Of a stretch of DNA of 64,000 bases, positions 56,458-64,000 are shown piece by piece (the stretch's first letter is position 1; every line of letters begins with the position of its first letter). The position numbers were made by a program, and so were the translations under genes. Origin of the DNA: Metellina segmentata (Eukaryota > Arthropoda > Arachnida > Araneae > Tetragnathidae); NCBI GenBank assembly GCA_947359465.1, contig OX375878.1, positions 80,827,627 to 80,891,626 on the forward strand, given 5' to 3'. Below the pieces are notes generated by a model. That model searched no databases and was not told the DNA's origin. It saw nothing but the letters and a program-made list of their open reading frames with translations.

Positions 56458-57688
56458 CGAATTAAATTGTTTACCCCTATCATTTGTAAATCTATTTTTA
56501 TTTTTCGGGTAGTCTTTCCTTTAGTGAAATTTTGATCCGCATGTAAAACAACCTATATCTTTCGTTGAGTTTTGCTCAAAACGTTGTTTGTATTCCTGAT
56601 TTCCCCGGTTGAATGAATTGGCCTTATGTTTGGCACCACCTGGCGCTTAACTTGACTTATGTGTTGGTCTCCAAAGGTTTTCTCACTTTTCCCTAAATTC
56701 CCACCAGCTTCTAATTTTCATGTGTGCACGACACTCGTATATAGTTATCTACTTCATTAGCCAATTCCTCTGGTGTCAACCATTTGTCTGTTTCCTTAAG
56801 ATAAATATGGGTTTTAATGTTTGAGGGTAAACTTTCTTTTATTTTGTCGGAAATTAGTAGGTCTTTTATCTACTCATATGTGTTTACTTTTCTCGCTTTT
56901 AAATACAAATCCAACGCCGCTTCTACCCTAACCGATTATTGCGTACACGTTTCATTATCCTTTCGATGACACATATCTAAGTTCTTTGCGTTCTATTGCG
57001 GTTATATTGAATTCTTTTAACACGATTTCCTTAATTTTTTCATACTGCTCAAAATCCTGTTCTCCAGCCGTAAGCTAATGCATCTTACCTGCTCCCTTAG
57101 ATTATATAAAATCATTTTTCCCTGATATTCCTCTGACAACTCATACAATTTAAACATTTCTTGTGTTTGATGGAAGAAAAATGGCCATTCCTCGGATTTT
57201 CCCGGAGTATTTGGTAAAACTCCCTTTATCAAATTTAAATATCAAAGAAATGACTCATTTGTTCTAGACCTTGAATTGTTATGGGATTCACTGGTTTGTT
57301 CTCTGCCCTGTGCCATTTATAATTCCTTTAATTTCAATTCGTGCTCCCTTTTGTCATTTTCTATACGTTCAATTCTCTCCCTTTCTTCCTTATCCCTCTC
57401 TTCCTTTCCTCTTTTCTGTTCCTTTCTTCCTTTTCTTCTCTTCTGTCCCTTTCTTCCTTTTCTTCACGTTCCAGTTTTTTCCCTTTCTTCCTTTTGTTCA
57501 CGTTCCCTTTGCTCGCGCTCACGTATAATGCTGTTTAGTAGTTCTCTCGCAAAATGCTCCTCGAAACCTCGACCATTCACAAGTAAAATTTTTAATTCGA
57601 TAATTTAAGCGTTAGGAGGAATTTCCTCCCCTGATTACTGATCTAAATTGATCAAATCTTCTTCTCTACCCTTAGCAAGGAAAGCCAT
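56458..57688 (-). pseudogene. Ty3/gypsy gag, degenerate
   Basis: Gag would form the particle that packages retrotransposon RNA. The start ATG at 57688 opens MAFLAKGREEDLINLDQ, then a stop; the frame continues ELLNSIIRERE followed by a long Arg/Glu/Lys coiled coil encoded by the pyrimidine-rich plus-strand stretch 57360-57500. Around 57232-57017 the capsid-like KSEEWPFFFHQTQEMFKLYE is visible. At 56575-56530 a zinc-knuckle remnant CFTCGSKFH is followed by a stop and R-K-D-Y where a second Cys is expected. I recall this MAFLAKG-type gag from spider genomes. The frame runs into the hAT at 56457. Confidence 0.82.
57271..57540 (-). repeat. Purine-rich low-complexity segment of gag
   Basis: A CT-rich tract on the plus strand encodes the charged coiled coil of gag on the minus strand. 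Plus-strand frames here (Phe/Ser/Leu-rich, up to 110 codons) are shadows of that coding. Confidence 0.8.
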
Positions 57689-58240
57689 TTTACACCGTAC
57701 AAATCATATGCACTAATAAAATTCTTAAAGTTCCTTATATATCTATTGAATATTCTTCATTTAACACCGATTTCCACATTTAAATATGAATTGGGTCGCA
57801 AAGCCAAAATATTTAATCGTCACTCACTCAGGTGATGACGGTCCACTGTCCGGATCTGTCGACGGTTCACGTTGAGGATAGAATTCACTCCAGGAATTCT
57901 CTAAAGCTGCTTGTGTGATTCCCAGGACACCTTACTATCCCGAATCCAGCAACGGTACAGTTGCTCTTCACGAAACGAAAGCACAAATTTAGGAGCGTCG
58001 TCCGTATATGGAGTCCAGCTGTAGTCCAGTTGCTCGTCACGAAACTCCAAAAAATAGTGCAAGTATATCGAGTCCAGCAACAATCCAATTGCTCTTAACG
58101 AAACTCCAAAATGGCGTAAGTATATCGAGTCCAGTAACAATCCAATTGCTCTTCACGACTCCAAAATGGCGCAGCATCACCTCTTGCCGTTTGTTCTACA
58201 CAATCACATAACTACACAACACCACTTCTGACACCAATTA
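57689..58240 (-). repeat. Gypsy untranslated leader with primer-binding site and 57-bp repeats
   Basis: Between LTR and gag start. Next to the LTR end the minus strand reads TAATTGGTGTCAGAAGTGG, the usual gypsy primer-binding-site form. About three to four imperfect tandem units of roughly 57 bp (about 57945-58180) share AGTCCAG, CCAATTGCTC and ACGAAACTCCAAAA. Confidence 0.75.
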
Positions 58241-58580
58241 TGTCAGAGCGACCGAACGACGTCTTATTTGATAGACAATGTGTGTAGTAATGGCCAAGGA
58301 CAGAGGGATACTGCATACGTAAATTGGACACGTACATTTATTTTTACAATATTATACAAAGTTTCAGATATACACGCCACACCGTCCGGTGCAAAAACAC
58401 GTCTTTCTCTTCCGAGAGTCTACAACAAATTTGCCTTATTCGTGTTCTTTTTCGGAACAGCACCCAACATTTCCTATTCTTGATCATATCAGAACACAGG
58501 CACTGTCATACATCGATGTTCGTCTACTAGAATAGTAGTAATCAGAACACAAGAACGACTTCATTTCTGTGTTCGTAACA
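58241..58580 (-). mobile_element. 5' LTR of the gypsy element, 340 bp
   Basis: On the minus strand it starts TGTTACGAAC and ends CGCTCTGACA, the TG...CA form, directly before the primer-binding site. It contains an AATAAA (ATTGTAAAAATAAATG, about 58345) that could serve for polyadenylation. No second LTR was found, so the element is truncated at its 3' side. Confidence 0.82.
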
Positions 58581-58776
58581 CCTATCGGGGGATCGTAGTA
58601 ATCCTTGCACTTTCACTTCTTAGAAATTACGTGTAAAATTTGCATGTATAAAATAGCGTCATGCATTTAAATAACAGAAAAGGGAAAGTGAGAGAAATAT
58701 TACAATAAATCGAGAGAATAATTAAATTTAATCAAATAAATTAAAGACGAAAGAAAGGTTGTATCCTTTAAAATAA

Positions 58777-60263
58777 TCTATACAAATAAAAATGGAGGAT
58801 TTGTATGCACATTGAATATTTTCGACCCATTTCAAATTACTTATTCCTCTTAGGTCTTTCGAATATAAAGCGTGTTTGGTGTCTGTCCGTCTATTTGTCT
58901 GTGTATCCTCGTACCCCGTCTATACGGCTAAGTATTTCCATAAAACTTTGATCATGTGAGTATTTACATTCATTTGGGGACTGTACTTAGTTGCGTCTAT
59001 CTGTCTTTCCGTTTTATGTATGTGTGTTTGCTTAAGTGCACATAAAATTTGATCAATATATTTTAATACAATGGTCTATAGTTTTTAAATCATGGTTTAA
59101 TTTAGTGGACACAATATTACAATTCCCTTTGAAATTTATTTAGAAAAGTTTCATTCTAAAACATCTGAGTATCATAATTTAGTAGTTTTATAGGAGTTGG
59201 AAGTCTCTATAGAGTATAGCGATTACTTATATTTTTTTACCTATACTACTGAAAAAGAATTTTTGTTTACAAAAACTAGTTTTGAGGAATTCAAAATCTA
59301 ATACTTTTTTATTTTGAGCCTTAATTTTTCTTTACCAAATATAAAAAGTTCAGAATATTTGGGACAGACGATATAGAGAGTAAAACGTTTAAAATCAAAT
59401 TTATAACTCAAAACCGTTTAAAATAGAAGTATGGTAAAATTTAAATTTTTAGAAAATATTTTTAGCATGAGCTACTGGATTAGTTCGGAACAATTCTGTA
59501 ACAATACTTTTTAAAATTTCTGGATATCCGTTAGTTTATATTACAGGAATCCTTTTTATGGTGAAAACAAGATGCATTCATTACATTTCGTTCGAAGCTT
59601 CTTTATTATTCTACGTTCTAAAATACATTTTTAGATTTTTAATGTGATGTGTTTTGTTGAATACCTGTAATCAAAGTAAGTAAATATTTAATTTCTTGAA
59701 AATTTTTTGTATCACTGTGTGATTATTTTGGAAAGCACTTTTGTTTTAAATGACATACACAGCCTTAATGTGCATGCTCTCAATTATTCTCTGCATTCTG
59801 GGTAACATTGACACACTAGACTTTTCATTCATACTAAACATTTAAATTCTACAAAAATTCACAACGCTAAATTTGACATTTATTTACCTTTGTGAAATTG
59901 TGCATTTAAGAATTGGTAAGAATTTAAAAGGGTGGAGTTTTTACAGGAGAGGAATATGAATTACTATTTACTAAGAAAATTAAAATGAGTTAACCAATTC
60001 AACCCGATAAATGCCTAGCAATTTTGTTAGTAATAAATAATTTGAATTACTTAAATTACATTATAGCAATTTTAAATTTTATAAAAATTCAAAATGTTGC
60101 ATTTGACATTAATTTACCTTTTTGAAACTGTGTATTTAAGAATTGGTAAGAATTTATTATTGTGTTGTAGTTTTAACAGGCGATGAATATGAATTACTAT
60201 TTATTATCGAAAATGGAAGTTAGTAACCAATTCAACCCGAGTAACGTTTAGCAATTTTGCTAG
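58777..60263 (+). mobile_element. Helitron, third family, 1487 bp
   Basis: 5' end TCTATACAAATAAAAATGG, preceded by A; 3' end CAACCCGAGTAA, then GCAATTTTGCTAG. The base after CTAG is C. Length agrees with the uninterrupted form of 11803-17643. Non-coding. Confidence 0.75.
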
Positions 60264-60305
60264 CAATAAATAATATCAATTACTTAAATGATACATTATA
60301 GCAAT
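59840..60305 (+). repeat. Tandem duplication of a Helitron 3' end, about 231-bp period
   Basis: Segments 59840-60070 and 60071-60305 align throughout: GAATTGGTAAGAATTT, ATGAATTACTATTTA, CCAATTCAACCCGA, then TTTTGTTAG or TTTTGCTAG, then AATAAATAAT. The duplication crosses the CTAG terminus, so flanking DNA was copied too. Confidence 0.88.
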
Positions 60306-60641
60306 CTTAAATAAAATAAATGTTGCATTACATTATATAAATAACAACACCTAAAAATAAACCAAAGTAATATTTTCTTCTTTTACAACCTCTTAAAAAT
60401 TGAAACGTTTCGATTCGTTTGTCACTTTTCGGTTTATATCAGAGAAATTAAGTATTTATTGAGGGCATTCTTGCAGCTTTAGAACAACGGTCTTAAAAAA
60501 CTTTAAAGTATATGATTCATATAAGTGTTTTTCTGGAATAAGGGGCGATTAAAAAGTTTCCGTTTGAAGACTGTACAGTCCAGATTTGGTATGCCAGTCA
60601 TGCAAAAGCGCCTTGAGCATTTAGGCAATCATCCCACTGCA

Positions 60642-60917
60642 TCACCAGGTTGAATATACCCATTGGTAAAACTCCTGTTTATACTGCTTGAAGAAGTCCA
60701 AAACTGCCTGCTGCACATCTGCGTCCGACAGGAACCTTCGACCTTTCAAGGACTTTTTTAAGGGGCCGAATGCGTGAAAATAACAAAGGGAGAGATTAGG
60801 ACTGTAAGGCGGGCGACCATGCAGTGGTGTCATCTTTTGTCCCCTCGTTCCAAAAAGTAAAAGAGCCAGTCTGCTGGAAAAGTGATGCTTACCCTGTTCT
60901 TTGATTACCAGGGCCAA
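60642..60917 (-). pseudogene. Mariner transposase C-terminal arm, minus strand
   Basis: The frame contains PPYSPNLSLCYFHAFGPLKK and GRRFLSDADVQQAVLDFF, the C-terminal part of a mariner transposase (SETMAR-like type). The third catalytic Asp of DD34D lies in the usual SPDLSPCDF motif; here this reads SPNLSLCYF, so the acidic residue is lost. The N-terminal part of the frame (MALVIKEQGKHH) is antisense to the central core and not mariner-like. Confidence 0.8.
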
Positions 60918-61330
60918 TTGCTTATTGATTTCAAGGACCCAGGTGTCTCCATCACTGGGGTACGGTACTGCGAAACTATGGAGAGATTACGACAAGCAAG
61001 TAAGGCGAAACGTCCGGGGAAACTGCGCAATGGGGTGATTCTGCTTTATGATAACGCACGTCCCCCATATCGCAAATGTCGTAGAGCAGAAGTTACACTT
61101 ACTTAAGTGGGAGACACTCGAGCACCCACCTTACAGTCCTGATCTCTCCCCGCGCGATTTTTCCGCCTTCGGTCCCTTATAAAAGTCCTTGAAAGGTCAA
61201 CTGTTCCTGTCGGACGTAGAAGTGCAGCAGGCATTTTCGGACTTCTTCAGGCAGCAGAAGCAGAAGTTTTACCTAAGTTCAACCTAGTTAAGCAGTGGGA
61301 TGATTGCCTAAATGCTCAAGGTGCTTTTGT
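60882..61330 (+). pseudogene. Mariner transposase core and C-terminus, plus strand
   Basis: Frame 60882-61106 reads MLTLFFDYQGQLLIDF, RYCETMERLRQ, KRPGKLRNGVILLYDNARP: the second and central catalytic segments of a mariner transposase, with the first two Asp positions retained (FFDYQG and LLYDNARP). After a frameshift it continues LEHPPYSPDLSPRDFSAFGP, keeping the third Asp, then a stop and LKGQLFLSDVEVQQAFSDFF. The N-terminal DNA-binding half is absent. Non-functional. Confidence 0.82.
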
Positions 61331-61393
61331 ATGACTGGCATACTCAATCTGGACTGTACAACCATCGAACGGAAATTTTTTGATCGCCCCTTA

Positions 61394-62347
61394 TATGAGT
61401 CATTGTTTAGTGGTGCCGATAAAATTTATTGTACTCAAACAGAAATATCCGACCTTACTCGGGTTGAATCGATTAATTGTAGACTGAAATAGTGACCAGA
61501 ATATAATAACTTTTCTCTCGGGTAGAAAAATGTTGACATCATTTGAGTGTCCGGAAAATAATTTTTTAACTGCTTTTAGACATTTTCCATTCATTTATTT
61601 CACGTACATCGCATCTCTGAAAGACAAAATTACGTAAAGTGATACTGAGGTGACGTTGACATTTGTCAACTAAACGTTATGTCCAACTAAAGGATGGTTC
61701 GGAGACACGTGTCCTCCACGTAGGAACGAGGAACTACATAAGTTGTTTTTGAGTTCGGGTGTGATTATGAATGCCTCTTCTTAAGTTCGTTTCCTGTAAA
61801 ATTTCAGTAAATCAAATCATAAAAAATGACAAATCTATGGCGAATAGTCTAGCACTCACAGTTGTCCATCATATATTTTTTACTTGTAGCACTCTAGCAC
61901 CAGTCATGCGACATTTTAGATTTTCTTCATCTTTAAGGGAAGGGTGGCAAATGATTTGTAGTGGCACATGCATTTGCTAAACTACTTGTTTAAAAACTGA
62001 ATGTCTTCAGTACAGAATAATCAAAAGTTATCTATTATCATTTTTCAAGAACTTGTAGATCGATTTCACAATGAATTTTTGAAAAAAGAAAATCACTGTT
62101 TACCACACAATTCTAACAGCTATACGTATGCTGCTTAAAAATAGGTTTAAATCGTATATAGTCAGTCTTGATCTCGAGTCACTACAAGTAAAAATGTTTA
62201 ATACTTAAAAGTTGAAGTTCGGGTTTTTTTCTAACATTACAATTCCTTAAATATCGGCGAAGTTCCGTTTAAAATATGCTTTACTCTAACTTGCATGTAC
62301 TTTTAAATCGAATTCTTTGTGGATTTGTTGAGTGTGATGAATAGAAA
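61394..62347. other. No gene; possible Helitron 3' fragment
   Basis: The complement of 61455-61480 contains ATTCAACCCGAGTAA, the block near the 3' end of the third Helitron family, so a fragment in minus orientation may lie here. Otherwise nothing recognised. Confidence 0.35.
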
Positions 62348-63651
62348 TCTATATACATAAGAATGGAGTTTGTTTGTACAGTGAATATTTTCGACCTATT
62401 TCAAGTTTTCTATCCTTTTCGGACCCTTCTGATGCCAAATCCACCATGTATGTTCCCTACACACGTTCATACGGTTTCATATATTTTCATTGAAATTTGT
62501 ATACAGTGAGTACTTATCTTCATTTAGTGAGTGCTTTTGGTTGCGAAAGTGTGTCTGTCCGTCTTTCTGTTCTATGTTCGATTTTGGGTTTGTGTGTTTT
62601 TGCAGGCATCACACGAATTTTATTCTAGATATTTGATTGCAATGTATTTTATTTTATAAATAATCTAATAGTTTAGTGAATGCAATATTAAACATTAATT
62701 TATTGTTATATTTAGATGAGTTTCATGCTAAAACACCCGAGTATGTATACTTAAATCTACCATAATTTGGTAGTGTTTGAAAAATTGCAATGTATATTGA
62801 ATATTACGATTACTTTTATTTGCTTTACTTGTACTGCTAAAAAACAATTATTTTTCAAACAATAATTTTTTATGGAATTTTTAGCTTTGATACTCCATTT
62901 ATTTCGAGTCTTCTTTTTGTTCTTTGCGCAATGTAAACGATTTCCGAATATTTGGGACAGACGATATTTTTCAACTAACGGGAATAAAACGGAAACTCGT
63001 GTTTCTTTCGCTCTAAATTAATTCCGCATTTCTAAATATTGTTCACATTTTAATTGTAAGTTGTGGTAACTGCGAGATCAAGAGATAAAAAGGAATCACA
63101 AATTAATATCTTTAGAACAACTTTTTCTCGACCTCTTTTATTTTGTTTTATTTCGCTTTTTTCTTTTGTTTTCTGTTTTGAACATTTATTATTTTAATAA
63201 ATAGCGTTTCTTTTTCATCAGGTAAGTCAGAAAAAGCAAATTTTAAGTGTAATTAAGTCTTTATTGAAAGAATAATAATGTGTAAAACATCCGAACTAGA
63301 ACTTTTCAAACATAAAAAATTCTTTGTCATAATGACAAGAGAAGATTGCGAAATTCCACAATGTCACATGCCGGATGCAAGAGTGCCACAAGGAAAAAAA
63401 ATATTGTTTTGTTGTCTATGAGGGCGAGAGCGCTCGCCGTAAATCGCCGTTTTTATTATTTTAGTGAACATGAAAAGAACTTAAGAAAGGGAATTCCAAA
63501 TTTCCCTCAAAATTTTATTTTGTAGAAGTAACCTTAATGTCACCTTTCGTCATTTTGTAGCTTTGTCATACAGCAAGGCAAACGGATAGATAACGAAATG
63601 GGACGAAAATATTCAATGTACAAACAAGCATTTCATTTTTATTAATGTAGA
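62348..63651 (+). mobile_element. Helitron-related element with inverted 5' ends at both sides
   Basis: Left end TCTATATACATAAGAATGG, preceded by A, leads into TTTGTTTGTAC and GAATATTTTCGACC. The right end at 63651 is the inverse of a related 5' end: complement of CGAAAATATTCAATGTACAA with the ATGTAGA terminus. Between them it aligns with 11803-12359 and then 16708-17437, and serves as the empty-site reference for the nested insertion. Non-coding. Confidence 0.7.
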
Positions 63652-64000
63652 TTAAATTTATGGTCACACACTGGTAAATTTATAGTTAACCATGATTCCT
63701 ACTACTTAATTTTGAAAAGTTCAAGCAAAATTACAAAATGAATTCGCGCGTAATAGGTATGATAAATCAATTTTTTTAAAGAATGAATAAAAGTTCATAA
63801 ATGCATTGCATAGAATGTTAGTAATCGTACAATGAACTGCATATAATACGAACCAAAAATAGTTTATATGTCATGATTGTAATAGAGAAAGATATCGAAG
63901 GGAAAACAATTCGGTGAAGTTTTCGTTTTCTTAGTTCATAAACCCTTTATAAAGTTGGATATTTTAAGGAACCAGTAACGAATTCGAATAATAATTTAGA
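63652..64000. other. No gene recognised
   Basis: AT-rich DNA to the end of the window, no feature seen. Confidence 0.4.

Larger units (their letters stand above)
60541..61391. mobile_element. Fold-back mariner-like element
   Basis: Both ends read AGGGGCGAT then TTTCCGTT inward and are flanked by TA (60539-60540 and 61392-61393). Homology between the arms goes far beyond a normal mariner repeat: about 300 bp of left arm (60541-60830) matches right arm (61391-61100) inverted, each coding the transposase C-terminus outward. The unique centre carries one copy of the catalytic core. Confidence 0.85.

Noticed and set aside
57271..57608. Phe/Ser/Leu-rich plus-strand frames up to 110 codons, resembling membrane proteins
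   Set aside because: They are antisense to the charged coiled coil of gag; the pyrimidine tract creates false hydrophobic frames.

Overview
Kind of organism. The window is AT-rich animal nuclear DNA with spliced genes and a dense, multi-layered load of transposable elements (TEs). The mixture points to an arthropod, most likely an arachnid such as an orb-weaving spider: a Tc1-like transposase of a type I recall as very common in spider genomes, a Ty3/gypsy gag of a recognisable spider type, several non-autonomous Helitron families, hAT, mariner, pogo-like and Harbinger-like elements, and a tRNA-derived SINE. This is recognition from memory, not a database result. I see no rRNA gene, functional tRNA gene, CRISPR array or bacterial feature.

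Layout. From 1 to about 19.9 kb almost everything recognisable is mobile DNA: a MITE; a full-length SINE; a minus-oriented Helitron (1332-4251) carrying the first two exons of a THAP-domain gene; a Harbinger-type MITE (5949-8498) split by an intact Tc1-like transposon (6118-7523) and by a deleted hAT (7668-8370); a small Helitron (8631-9365); a 1.5-kb Helitron (11803-17643) split by a 4.3-kb composite Helitron (12360-16706); and another Helitron (18395-19851) holding a MITE and a truncated SINE. From 19.85 to 36.15 kb I see no TE. This island holds the one clear host gene, a large C2H2 zinc-finger protein on the minus strand (31311-34631, exon up to 34677). Its reading frame stays open upstream through a 3' splice site, so more 5' coding exons are expected. 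About 11 kb of TE-free DNA follows its stop and may be a very long 3' UTR. A weak candidate first exon lies at 50695-50754 on the same strand.

From 36 to 64 kb TEs return: a hAT-like MITE; a 2.5-kb element with degenerate DDE-type coding and a dispersed 14-bp motif (36849-39336) plus a second partial copy (to 44080); a Helitron fragment; a pogo/Tigger-like remnant; four SINE copies; a three-copy 104-bp tandem repeat; a Ty3/gypsy element (LTR 58241-58580, gag, protease) split by a hAT element; two more Helitrons; and a fold-back mariner (60541-61391).

How the parts relate. Only the Tc1-like transposase (337 codons, both terminal inverted repeats, TA target duplications) looks intact. Other TE genes are broken or truncated. 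The nesting gives a relative insertion order at several loci, and the related Helitron near 62.9 kb acts as an empty-site reference for the Helitron-in-Helitron insertion. The zinc-finger gene is probably the only functional host gene whose coding sequence can be read here.
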